Below are positions 7,482 through 15,534 of a stretch of 40,411 nucleotides of DNA, one piece after another. The stretch is from NCBI GenBank assembly GCA_046262415.1, contig JBHEMU010000118.1:1-40411 (forward strand). The letters run 5' to 3'. Within the stretch, counting starts at the first letter, position 1. Every line of letters starts with the position of its first letter. The notes below the pieces were generated by a model that worked only from the letters and a program-made list of their open reading frames with translations, was not told where the DNA came from and ran no database searches. The position numbers and the translations under genes were made by a program. The DNA comes from JACDAS01 sp046262415 (GTDB taxonomy: Bacteria > Actinomycetota > Thermoleophilia > Gaiellales > Gaiellaceae).

Positions 7482-8663
7482 TTACGCCCGAGCTGACGAG
7501 CTCGGGCTGATCCGCCATCCCGTCGGCGTGCCCCTCGTCGGCCGCTCGGCCAGCGCCTTGGCCACGGCGCTCCGCAGGCGCACCCCGAACCGCTCCTCGG
7601 AGAAACGCTCCGCGTGCGCGCGCAGAGCGTGCTCGTCGAAGACGCGTCCGGCCGCAGCCTCGACGGCCGCGCGCACGGCAGCCGGCTCGGGCCTGTCGAA
7701 GAACAGACCCGTCGTGCCCTCGACGACGGTCTCGAGCAACCCGTCGGCCCGCAGGGCGACGCAGGGCCTTCCGAACGACGCCGCTTCGAGCGGGACGAGC
7801 CCGTAGTCGTCGTAGGCCGCCGAGACGGCGGCCACGGCGTTGCCGTACAGCCACCTGAGGGTCGCGTCGTCGACCGCGCCGAGGAGCCGGACGTTGGCCG
7901 GAGCGATCCGCCTCAGGCTCCGCTCCTCGGGGCCCGTGCCGACGACGAGGAGCCGCTTCCCCGGCAGCGCCGCGAAGGCGCGGATCACCGCGTCGACGTT
8001 CTTGTACGGAAGCAGGCGCGCCACGCAGAGGAAGAACCCCGGCTCGACTCCCTCGACCGGCCGCACGGCGCCCTCGGCGGGCAGGCCCGGGGGCGCATGC
8101 ACGACCGCCGCGTCGATGCCGTAAGCGGCGAGGACCTTCGCACGCGCGGTCTCGGACGGGACGAGGTAGCGCACGGCCGATCTGGCGGCGTCGAGGTCCC
8201 ACCGACGGAGCCTCGACCGCAGCGCGGCGAGCGCCAGCCGCGCCGCCTTCGACCCGGAGCGGCCGAAGTACCGTTCGGGCTCGTACAGCCACCTCGCCGG
8301 GGCATGGCAGTAGACGATCTTCCTGCCGTGCGCCCTGACGCCGTGGGCCCAGCCGCTCGAGCTGCAGAGGACGACGTCCGCGGCGACGGTCGACGACGAG
8401 AACGAGCGCGCGAGGACCGGGAAGGCAAACCGCGGCCTCCTCCTCAGCAGTACGACACGGTTGATGGGAAGCACCCGGACGTCCGCGGCCGCGAACTCGG
8501 CGAACGTGCCATGAGGGTCGTAGACCGACGTGTGGAGCGACGCCTGCGGGAAGGCGCGCAGCATCGCCAGCACCGCTCGCTCGGCACCGCCCCGCTGCGT
8601 CAGGTAGTCGTGGACGATCGCGACCCGGAGCCCGGAAGGGAGCTCGTGATTCGTGGACGCCAC
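7482..8663 (-). CDS. Glycosyltransferase family 4
   Basis: A 393-residue GT-B fold enzyme from a GTG start. The N-terminal domain begins LRVAIVHDYLTQRGGAERAV, the usual GT4 acceptor-domain opening with a glycine-rich loop. CHAPARWLYEPERYF near 124-138 is characteristic of a subgroup of GT4 mannosyl/glycosyltransferases. The donor domain shows FLCVARLLPYKNVDAVIRAF, LLVVGTGPEE and the retaining-enzyme motif region AAYDDYGLVPLEAASFG; the first Glu of the EX7E motif is Asp here (D-x7-E). It should transfer a nucleotide-activated sugar onto a cell-envelope glycan intermediate at the inner membrane face; donor and acceptor are unknown. It is divergent from the radical SAM operon and convergent with rtcB. 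Confidence 0.88.
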   Translation of the reverse strand: MASTNHELPSGLRVAIVHDYLTQRGGAERAVLAMLRAFPQASLHTSVYDPHGTFAEFAAADVRVLPINRVVLLRRRPRFAFPVLARSFSSSTVAADVVLCSSSGWAHGVRAHGRKIVYCHAPARWLYEPERYFGRSGSKAARLALAALRSRLRRWDLDAARSAVRYLVPSETARAKVLAAYGIDAAVVHAPPGLPAEGAVRPVEGVEPGFFLCVARLLPYKNVDAVIRAFAALPGKRLLVVGTGPEERSLRRIAPANVRLLGAVDDATLRWLYGNAVAAVSAAYDDYGLVPLEAASFGRPCVALRADGLLETVVEGTTGLFFDRPEPAAVRAAVEAAAGRVFDEHALRAHAERFSEERFGVRLRSAVAKALAERPTRGTPTGWRISPSSSARA

Positions 8664-8751
8664 GGCCGCACCGTAGCGCGAGTTGCGCGCCTCGAATCAC
8701 CCACGTTCCCGGGCTCGCAGGCTGTACCCTGCCGTGATCGGGGTCGAGGCC

Positions 8752-9681
8752 ATGCGTCCTGTCGCTGACCGCCGCGAGGCCGGCGACTCCGAGCGCCGGG
8801 TCGAAACGGCGCTCGAGCGAGCGGTCCTCCGCACGATCGCCTACGCGGACGTCTTCGACCACGCGCTCAGCGCCGGCGACGTCCACCGGTACCTCGTGGG
8901 CGCGGCTGCGTCGCCCGGCGCAGTCAGCGCGGAGCTGCGGCGACTCGCGCACGAGCGGCTCACCGAGCGCGAGGGCCTCTACGTGCGGTCCGGCCGGTCC
9001 GAGCTCTTCGACACGCGGCGGACACGGGCGGACGGGGCTGCGAGGCTCTGGCCGCAGGCGGTGCGGTACGGCCGGGTTCTGGCGCAGCTGCCGTTCGTGC
9101 GCATGGTCGCGGTCACGGGATCGCTGGCGCGCGACAACGCTGATCCCCACGGCGACATCGACTACCTGGTCGTCACGGAGGCCGGGCAGGTGTGGGTGGT
9201 ACGCGGCCTCACGGGCCTCGTCCGGCGCCTGGCCCGGCGGCGCGGGATCAGCCTCTGCATCAACTACATCCTCTCGGAGGAGGCGCTGTCCCTGCCCGAC
9301 CGTGACCTCTTCACCGCCCATGAGCTGGTGCAGATGGTTCCGCTCACCGGCCACCGGCTCTACGGGCGCCTGCGCCTGCTGAACGAGTGGACCGCGGAGT
9401 TCCTGCCGAATGCGGAGGGCCGGCCGCGGACGCTCGCGCCGCTGACGCCGTCCCGCCGCCGCATCGTCGCGCTCGTCGAGGCGGGGCTCCGCACGGCGAT
9501 CGGCGCGTGGCTCGGGCGGTTGGAGCAGGCTCGGTTCGAGCGGAAGCTTCCCCGCCGGGCCCCGGCCGCCCGCGAGGTCGTCTACTCCGCCGACTGCTTC
9601 AAGGACCACGTCGACGGTTGGGGAGAGCGGGTGCTGGCGGCGTACGCGGAGCGGCTCGCGGCAGGGGCGGCGGAGGCGTGA
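8752..9681 (+). CDS. Pol-beta-type nucleotidyltransferase heading the radical SAM operon
   Basis: A 309-residue protein from ATG 8752 (GTG 8734 in frame is an alternative start; TACCCT at 8725-8730 could be a -10 box placed for a leaderless or near-leaderless start). The core reads MVAVTGSLARDNADPHGDID followed by YLVV near residues 118-141: G-S, then D135-x-D137, the standard nucleotidyltransferase superfamily active site. A winged-helix-like region precedes it (residues 20-95) and a basic segment follows. The substrate is unknown; family members modify small molecules or proteins by NMP transfer. Its stop overlaps the next gene's start by 4 bp (GTGA), tying it firmly to the radical SAM genes and implying a role in the same pathway. 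Confidence 0.75.
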   Translation: MRPVADRREAGDSERRVETALERAVLRTIAYADVFDHALSAGDVHRYLVGAAASPGAVSAELRRLAHERLTEREGLYVRSGRSELFDTRRTRADGAARLWPQAVRYGRVLAQLPFVRMVAVTGSLARDNADPHGDIDYLVVTEAGQVWVVRGLTGLVRRLARRRGISLCINYILSEEALSLPDRDLFTAHELVQMVPLTGHRLYGRLRLLNEWTAEFLPNAEGRPRTLAPLTPSRRRIVALVEAGLRTAIGAWLGRLEQARFERKLPRRAPAAREVVYSADCFKDHVDGWGERVLAAYAERLAAGAAEA

Positions 9682-11222
9682 GCGAGGTCCTGCTCGGCCA
9701 CTCGTACTTCCTCCGCCTCGACCTGAAGAGCTGGGAGGCGCGGCAGCCCTATCCGCCGCTCGGCACGCTGTACGCGGCGGCGCAGCTCCGGCGCCGAGGG
9801 TACGACGTTGCCGTCTTCGACGCGATCCTCGCGCGCTCGGAGGCCGAGTGGGAGGATGCCCTGAACCGCGCCCGGCCCCGGTTCGCGGTCCTCTTCGAGG
9901 ACAACTTCAACTACCTCTCGAAGATGTGCCTGCTGCGGATGCGCGACGCCGCATTCACGATGCTCGGTGCCGCCCGGGCGCGCGGCTGCACGACGATCGT
10001 CTGCGGCTCGGACGCGACCGACCAGGCGGAGCAGTACCTGGCGCGGGGCGCCGGCTTCGTGCTTCTGGGCGAGGGCGACGAGACGCTCCTCGAGCTCCTG
10101 GACCGCCTCACGGGCCGGGCGGACACCGCCGTGGCGGCGATTCCGGGCATCGCCTACCGCGACGAGCGCCGGGGCGGCGTCGTGCGGACCCCGGCGCGGC
10201 CGCTGCTGAGGGAGCTCGACGCCCTGCCGTTTCCGGCCCGGGACCTCGTCGACGTCCCCCGCTACCGGGACGTCTGGCAGCGCCATCACGGGTCCTTCTC
10301 GCTGAACGTCGCCGCGAGCCGGGGCTGCCCGTACCACTGCAACTGGTGCGCGAAGCCGATCTGGGGGCAGCGATACCACGTGCGGAGCCCGGAGAACGTC
10401 GTCGCCGAGCTCGAGCAAGTGCAGGCGGCGTACGGCCCCGACCACATCTGGTTCGCCGACGACATCCTCGGGGTCAAGCCCGGCTGGCTCGCGCGCTTCG
10501 CGGAGCTGGTCGAGGAGCGCGGCGGCGGCATCCCGTTCAAGTGCCTCAGCCGGCCCGACCTCCTGCTACGCGACGGCGACGTCGACTCGCTCCGACGCGC
10601 CGGCTGCCGGACGGTCTGGATGGGCGCCGAATCGGGGTCGCAGCAGGTCCTCGACGCGATGGAGAAGGGAACGCGCGTCGAGCACATCCTCGAGGCGACG
10701 CGACGTTTGCACGCCGCCGGCATCGAGGTCGGCTTCTTCCTCCAGTTCGGGTACCCAGGCGAGACCCGGGAGGACATCCGGCGGACCTTCCGGCTCGTCC
10801 GCCAGGCGAGACCGGACGACATCGGGATCTCCGTGTCGTACCCGCTCCCGGGCACCAAGTTCTACCGCGCCGTGCAGGACGAGCTGGGCGCGAAGCGGAA
10901 CTGGCTCGACTCCGCCGACCTCGCGATGATGTTCCGCGGGCCGTTCCCCACCGACTTCTACCGGCAGCTGCACACGGTGCTCCACCGCGAGTTCAGGATG
11001 CGGCGCGCGTGGCGGGACGTCGCGCGCACGGCTCGCCGGCCGCGAACGCTCCGCCGCCGGCAGCTGACCGCCGCGGGGACCGCGCTCGCCCGCGCCGCGA
11101 CGCTTCCCCTCGACCACCTGCGCCTCCAGAGGCTCTCGCGCCTCCCCCACGAGTCGACGCGGCTCTCCGCGGACAGGCTGCGCCGCGAGCAGGCCGCGCA
11201 GCCGACGCCGCAGCCGGACTGA
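9678..11222 (+). CDS. B12-binding-type radical SAM protein, type A copy 1
   Basis: A 514-residue protein, GTG start within the previous stop codon. The N-terminal 150 residues form a cobalamin-binding (Rossmann-like) domain: YPPLGTLYAAAQLRRRGYDV, later TTIVCGSDATDQAEQYLARG and FVLLGEGDETLLELL. The B12 His ligand motif D-x-H-x-x-G is not seen, as in many members of this class. The radical SAM core opens with SRGCPYHCNWCAKP, whose C217, C221 and C224 bind the 4Fe-4S cluster, followed by IWFADDI, MGAESGSQQVLDAMEKG and FLQFGYPGETREDI. The basic C-terminal tail of about 70 residues is an extra. Such enzymes do C-methylations, ring contractions or other radical chemistry; the substrate here is unknown. 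It is the paralogue of the gene at 12627. Confidence 0.88.
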   Translation: MSEVLLGHSYFLRLDLKSWEARQPYPPLGTLYAAAQLRRRGYDVAVFDAILARSEAEWEDALNRARPRFAVLFEDNFNYLSKMCLLRMRDAAFTMLGAARARGCTTIVCGSDATDQAEQYLARGAGFVLLGEGDETLLELLDRLTGRADTAVAAIPGIAYRDERRGGVVRTPARPLLRELDALPFPARDLVDVPRYRDVWQRHHGSFSLNVAASRGCPYHCNWCAKPIWGQRYHVRSPENVVAELEQVQAAYGPDHIWFADDILGVKPGWLARFAELVEERGGGIPFKCLSRPDLLLRDGDVDSLRRAGCRTVWMGAESGSQQVLDAMEKGTRVEHILEATRRLHAAGIEVGFFLQFGYPGETREDIRRTFRLVRQARPDDIGISVSYPLPGTKFYRAVQDELGAKRNWLDSADLAMMFRGPFPTDFYRQLHTVLHREFRMRRAWRDVARTARRPRTLRRRQLTAAGTALARAATLPLDHLRLQRLSRLPHESTRLSADRLRREQAAQPTPQPD

Positions 11223-11223
11223 C

Positions 11224-12624
11224 GTGAGACGCACGGTCGTCCTCTACAACCCGCGGTGCACCTTCTACACGATGCCGCTGGCGCTGATCGCGCTCGCGTC
11301 GCGGCTCGACGCGGCCGAGTACGACGTCCGGGTCGTCGACGGCCGGCTCGAGACCGACGCCGTCGCGGGCGTCCTCGCGCACGCGGACGACGCCGTGTGC
11401 CTCGGGATCACGGTGCTGACCGGGGCACCGATCCACGACGCCCTGGAGATCACGCGCGCGGTCAAGCTCAGGCGGCCGGACCTGCCCGTGGTCTGGGGTG
11501 GGTGGCACCCGTCGCTCTTCCCGGAGCAGACGCTGGCGGAGGCCGGCATCGACGCGCTCGTCGTCGGCCAGGGCGAGGACGCGTTCGCCGAGATCGTGGC
11601 GCGCCTTGCCGCGGGGAGGACGCTCGAGGGAGTGGCGGGCTGCCATGCCCTCGGCGCGCCCCCCGGTCCGTTCCGCCCCGCCCGGGACGTGAACGAGCTC
11701 CCCTCGCACCGGTACGACCTGATCCCGGTCGAGCGCTACTTCGCGCTCAAGGGCCAGCGACAGCTCGACTACGTCTCGTCGCAGGGCTGCCGGTTTCGCT
11801 GCGCCTTCTGCGCCGACCCCTTCGTCTACCGTCGCGGCTGGTCCGGTCTCGCGCCCGATCGTGTCGGCGAGGAGCTGGAGTCACTCTGGCGCGAACACCG
11901 GGTCAGCGACGTCAACTTCCAGGACGAGACGTACTTCACGACGTCCAAGCGCGTGGCGGCGATCGCGGAGGAGTTCCTCCGGCGCGGCGTCGACTTCACG
12001 TGGACGGCGACGATGCGCGCGGACCAGGGCGCCCGCCTGGACGAGGAGGTGCTGGCGCTGTGCCGGCGCTCGGGCCTGCGCCGGGTGATGATCGGCGTCG
12101 AGTCCGGTTCGCCGGAGATGCTCATGCGCATCAGCAAGGACGCCACGGTCGAGCAGGTGTTCGAGAGCGCCGCGAAGTGCCGGCGGCACGGAATCGCCGT
12201 GCTGTTCAACCTGATCGTCGGCTTCCCCGGCGAGACGCCGGAGACGCTCGCGGCGACGCTCGACGTGGGGAAGCGCCTGCGGGCGCTGTCACCCGATTTC
12301 GAGCTGGCGATCTTCTACTACCGCCCGTATCCCGGGAATCCGCTCGCCGACCTCCACCGCGCCGAGGGACATCCGTTCCCGGAGACGCTCGCCGAGTGGG
12401 CGAGCTTCGACTACGTCGGGACGCCGAGCCCCTGGCTCGACCGCGAGCGGCGGCGGCTCGTCGAGGGCTTCCGGTTCTACCAGCGGATCGGCTGGGCGCG
12501 GCCGACGCCGCTACGCGCCCCCGTCCAGGCGCTCGCGCGCTGGCGCTGCCGCCGGGACGCGTACGCGCTGCCGGTGGAGCAGAGGGTGATCGAGTGGCTG
12601 CGGCCGCCGGCCGCCGTGAGCTGA
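11224..12624 (+). CDS. B12-binding-type radical SAM protein, type B copy 1
   Basis: A 466-residue protein with a GTG start one base after the previous stop. The N-terminus (VVLYNPRCTFYTMPLALIAL then ASRL, later VVDGRLETDAV and VVWGGWHPSLFPEQTL) is a B12-binding domain, ending with VVGQGEDAFAEIV. The radical SAM motif is QGCRFRCAFCADPF with C189, C193 and C196. After it come VNFQDETYFT, MIGVESGSPEMLMRISKDA and LIVGFPGETPETLAA, typical of the Elp3/MiaB/NifB-like core used by B12-dependent enzymes. The C-terminus carries a Trp/Arg-rich segment. It is most similar in layout and N-terminal wording to the gene at 15528, giving a second paralogue pair in the operon. The reaction is unknown. Confidence 0.88.
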   Translation: MRRTVVLYNPRCTFYTMPLALIALASRLDAAEYDVRVVDGRLETDAVAGVLAHADDAVCLGITVLTGAPIHDALEITRAVKLRRPDLPVVWGGWHPSLFPEQTLAEAGIDALVVGQGEDAFAEIVARLAAGRTLEGVAGCHALGAPPGPFRPARDVNELPSHRYDLIPVERYFALKGQRQLDYVSSQGCRFRCAFCADPFVYRRGWSGLAPDRVGEELESLWREHRVSDVNFQDETYFTTSKRVAAIAEEFLRRGVDFTWTATMRADQGARLDEEVLALCRRSGLRRVMIGVESGSPEMLMRISKDATVEQVFESAAKCRRHGIAVLFNLIVGFPGETPETLAATLDVGKRLRALSPDFELAIFYYRPYPGNPLADLHRAEGHPFPETLAEWASFDYVGTPSPWLDRERRRLVEGFRFYQRIGWARPTPLRAPVQALARWRCRRDAYALPVEQRVIEWLRPPAAVS

Positions 12625-12626
12625 GG

Positions 12627-14027
12627 TTGGACATCCTCCTCACCCACGGCTACTTCCTCGGCGAGGATCCGCACGAGCTCGAGGTGATGCGGCCGTATGC
12701 GCCGCTCGGGATCCTCTACATCTCGGCGCATCTGAAGGAGCGGGGATTCGCCGCCGAGATCTTCGACTCGACGTTCGAGGACACGGGCTCGTTCGAGGCG
12801 TTCGTCGAGCGCGTGCGGCCGCCCGTCGTCGGGATCTACTGCAACATGATGACCCGCCGGAGCGTCATCGCGCTGATCCCGGCCTGCCGGGCCGCCGGCG
12901 CGCACGTCGTCGTCGGCGGGCCCGACCCCGTCAACTACGCGGAGGAGTACCTGGACGCGGGTGCGGACGTCGTCGTCGTGGGGGAGGGCGAGCGGACGCT
13001 CGAGGATCTGATCCCGCACCTCCCCCGCAGCGGCCCGCACTCGATGCGCGAGATCCCGGGGATCGTCTACCGGGAAGGCGACGGCGAGCTCGTCCGGACG
13101 GTGCCCCGACCGTACCTCGCCGACCTCGACGCGCAGCCCTTCCCCGACCGCGGCTCGATCGACATTCCCGCCTACATGCGCGTGTGGCGCGAGCACCACG
13201 GGATGAGCGCCGTCTCGCTGATCACCGCGCGCGGCTGCCCGTACACCTGCACCTGGTGCAGTCACTCGGTCTTCGGCTACACGCACAGGCGCCGGTCCGC
13301 GGCCAACGTGGCGGACGAGCTGGAGCAGGTCGTCGCGACCTACACGCCGGACATGGTGTGGTACGCGGACGACGTCTTCACGATCCACCACCGGTGGCTC
13401 CGCGGCTACGCCGACGAGCTCGACCGGCGCGGGCTGAAGGTGCCGTTCGAGACGATCTCGCGCGAGGACCGGCTGAACGAGGAGGTCGTCGCCACCCTCG
13501 CGCGGATGGGGTGCTTCCGCCTCTGGATCGGCTCCGAGAGCGGATCGCAGCGCGTGCTCGACGCGATGCAACGCCGGACGGACGCCGCGCGCGTGCGCGA
13601 GATGGTCCACCTGCTCCAGCGACACGGGATCGAGGCGGGCATGTTCATCATGCTCGGCTACGACGGCGAGGAGCTGGCCGACCTGGAGGAGACCGTCGAG
13701 CACCTCAAGCTCGCGAACCCGGACCAGCTCCTGACCACCGTCGCGTACCCGATCAAGGGGACGCCGTACTACGAGACCGTCGCCGACCGCGTCCGGCCCC
13801 TCAAGCCGTGGGCGCAGGGGTCGGACCGGGACCTGACCGTCGCGGGCCGCCACTCGCGCCGCTTCTACCGGCATGCGACTCGGTGGATGGTCAGCGAGGT
13901 GGCGCGTCACCGGCTGAGCCGGCAGCGGCGGCCGGCGTACGGGCCGTTGCTCAGGTCGCTCGTCAACGCCAAGCGGGGCCGGCTCGGGATGATGCTGACC
14001 CGGCACGAGCTCGAGGAGGGCGCATGA
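12627..14027 (+). CDS. B12-binding-type radical SAM protein, type A copy 2
   Basis: A 466-residue protein. I place the start at TTG 12627, two bases after the previous stop, because no ATG or GTG lies in frame between that stop and the conserved N-terminus (DILLTHGYFLGEDP). The N-terminal B12 domain parallels the gene at 9678 (VMRPYAPLGILYISAHLKER, VVVGGPDPVNYAEEYL, VVVVGEGERTLEDL). The radical SAM motif is ARGCPYTCTWCSHS with C204, C208 and C211; then MVWYADDVF, WIGSESGSQRVLDAMQRRTD and FIMLGYDGEELADL. The gene lacks the long basic tail of copy 1. It overlaps the following methyltransferase by 4 bp (ATGA). The substrate is unknown; overlap and paralogy suggest it acts in sequence with copy 1. 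Confidence 0.87.
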   Translation: MDILLTHGYFLGEDPHELEVMRPYAPLGILYISAHLKERGFAAEIFDSTFEDTGSFEAFVERVRPPVVGIYCNMMTRRSVIALIPACRAAGAHVVVGGPDPVNYAEEYLDAGADVVVVGEGERTLEDLIPHLPRSGPHSMREIPGIVYREGDGELVRTVPRPYLADLDAQPFPDRGSIDIPAYMRVWREHHGMSAVSLITARGCPYTCTWCSHSVFGYTHRRRSAANVADELEQVVATYTPDMVWYADDVFTIHHRWLRGYADELDRRGLKVPFETISREDRLNEEVVATLARMGCFRLWIGSESGSQRVLDAMQRRTDAARVREMVHLLQRHGIEAGMFIMLGYDGEELADLEETVEHLKLANPDQLLTTVAYPIKGTPYYETVADRVRPLKPWAQGSDRDLTVAGRHSRRFYRHATRWMVSEVARHRLSRQRRPAYGPLLRSLVNAKRGRLGMMLTRHELEEGA

Positions 14028-14821
14028 CGGGCGTCCTCGCTCCGCCGTTCGACGCCGTCGCCCCGGGATACGACCCCGCGTTCACCGACCAGCTCCTCGG
14101 GCGCTGGCTGCGCGAGGCGGTGCACGAGCGGCTCGCGCGCGCATTCGCCACCGGCAGTCACGTCCTCGAGCTCGGCTGCGGCACCGGGGAGGACGCCGTG
14201 CTGCTGGCGCGGCGAGGCGTCCGCGTCACGGCCACCGACGCCTCCGGGGCGATGCTCGCCGAAGCCGAGGCGAAGGTCGCGCGAGCCGGCCTGACGGGGC
14301 ACGTGTCGCTCGCCCGGCTCGACCTCGGCGCGCCGCCAGACGCGGCCTCCCTGGGGCGCTTCGACGGCGCCTTCTCGAACTTCGGCGCCGTCAACTGCGT
14401 CGGCGACCGCCGCCCGCTCTGGAAGGCGCTCGCCGGGGCCGTGGTCCCGGGCGGACAGGTCGTGCTGGTCGTGATGGGCCCGCTCTGTGCCTGGGAGGTG
14501 GGCTGGCACCTCGCGCACGCCCGCCCGTCGACTGCGTTCCGGCGTCTCCGCGCCGGCGCGCCGGCGCACGTCGGAGCCGGCGCGAGGACGCCTGTCTGGT
14601 ACCCGTCGCCGCGACGGCTGCGAGGCGAGCTGGAGCCGTGGTTCGCGCATCGCGAGACGTCGGCGCTCGGCGTCCTGCTCCCGCCCTCGTACCTGGCCTC
14701 CCTCGTGGCGCGCCGGCCGCGCGCGTTCGACCTGCTCCGCCGGGTGGAGCGGCGGCTCGCGCGCCGCTTCCCCGCGGCGTGGCTCGCCGACCACTACGTC
14801 AGCGTCTTCGGGCGGCGATGA
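14024..14821 (+). CDS. Class I SAM-dependent methyltransferase
   Basis: A 265-residue enzyme from ATG 14024. The Rossmann-fold methyltransferase motifs are plain: motif I VLELGCGTGEDAVLLARRGV, motif II acidic end VTATDASGAMLAEA, then SLARLDLG and the post-motif FDGAFSNFGAVNCV and VVPGGQVVLVVMG. This arrangement fits Methyltransf_11/25-type small-molecule methyltransferases acting on O or N. The acceptor is unknown. The gene sits between two radical SAM genes with 4-bp overlaps on both sides, so it is one step of the same pathway rather than a bystander. Length is normal. Confidence 0.85.
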   Translation: MTGVLAPPFDAVAPGYDPAFTDQLLGRWLREAVHERLARAFATGSHVLELGCGTGEDAVLLARRGVRVTATDASGAMLAEAEAKVARAGLTGHVSLARLDLGAPPDAASLGRFDGAFSNFGAVNCVGDRRPLWKALAGAVVPGGQVVLVVMGPLCAWEVGWHLAHARPSTAFRRLRAGAPAHVGAGARTPVWYPSPRRLRGELEPWFAHRETSALGVLLPPSYLASLVARRPRAFDLLRRVERRLARRFPAAWLADHYVSVFGRR

Positions 14822-15534
14822 CGGGCACCGCGCTCCGGGCTCGCGGTCCCGCCCTCGCGGCCGGGCACCGCCTCTGGCGCCTCTGGCTCGGCGTCCGGTT
14901 CCGCCTCTTCCAGCGAGGCCGTCACGACGCGCTCGTGCTCGAAGAGGTCGCCGGCCTTCGGATCGTCGTCCTGCCGCAGGTCTTCAACCCCAAGCTCTTC
15001 TGGACGGGCGAGCTGCTGGCGCGCCTCGTCGAGCGCCGCCCCCCCGCGCGGGACGCGGCGGTGCTCGACCTCGGCACGGGCAGTGGCATCGGGGCGCTCG
15101 CGGCGGGCAGGTGGGCGGGCCGCGTCGTGGCGGTCGACATCAACCCGGCCGCCGAGCGCTGCGCCCGGATCAACGTGCTGCTGAACGAGCTCGAGGATCG
15201 CGTGGAGGTGCGCGGCGGGGACCTCTGGGAGCCCGTGCAGGGCGAGCGCTTCGACCTCGTCCTCTTCAACCCGCCCTTCTATCCGGGCGTGCCGCGCGAC
15301 GGGCTCGACCACGCCTTCCGCGCCGGCGACGTCCCCCGGCGGTTCGCGCGCGGCCTCGCCGCCCACCTGCGCCCGGGCGGCCACGCGCTGGTCGTCCTCT
15401 CCTCCGCGGGAGACGCCGGCTTCCTCGCCGAGCTCCGGAACGCGGGGCTGACGGTCAGCCCGGAGGCGGAGGAGCGGCGCGTCGGCGAGGTGCTGACGGC
15501 CTACCGCGTGCAGGCCGAGGGGCCGCAGTGCTGA
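14818..15534 (+). CDS. HemK/PrmC-like class I methyltransferase
   Basis: A 238-residue protein from ATG 14818, overlapping the previous stop. Motif I is VLDLGTGSGIGALAAGRWAG, followed by VVAVDINPAAERCARIN and the key VLFNPPFYPGV near residues 156-166. N-P-P-F/Y is the amino-binding motif of N-methyltransferases of the HemK/PrmC/RlmG superfamily, which methylate planar nitrogens such as amides or bases. The lack of PrmC's N-terminal helical domain and the presence of 'LPQVFNPKLFWTGELLARLV' instead argue against being the translation-release-factor enzyme. In this context it probably methylates an operon-specific nitrogen substrate (inference). The next gene starts 7 bp before its stop. Confidence 0.83.
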   Translation: MTGTALRARGPALAAGHRLWRLWLGVRFRLFQRGRHDALVLEEVAGLRIVVLPQVFNPKLFWTGELLARLVERRPPARDAAVLDLGTGSGIGALAAGRWAGRVVAVDINPAAERCARINVLLNELEDRVEVRGGDLWEPVQGERFDLVLFNPPFYPGVPRDGLDHAFRAGDVPRRFARGLAAHLRPGGHALVVLSSAGDAGFLAELRNAGLTVSPEAEERRVGEVLTAYRVQAEGPQC

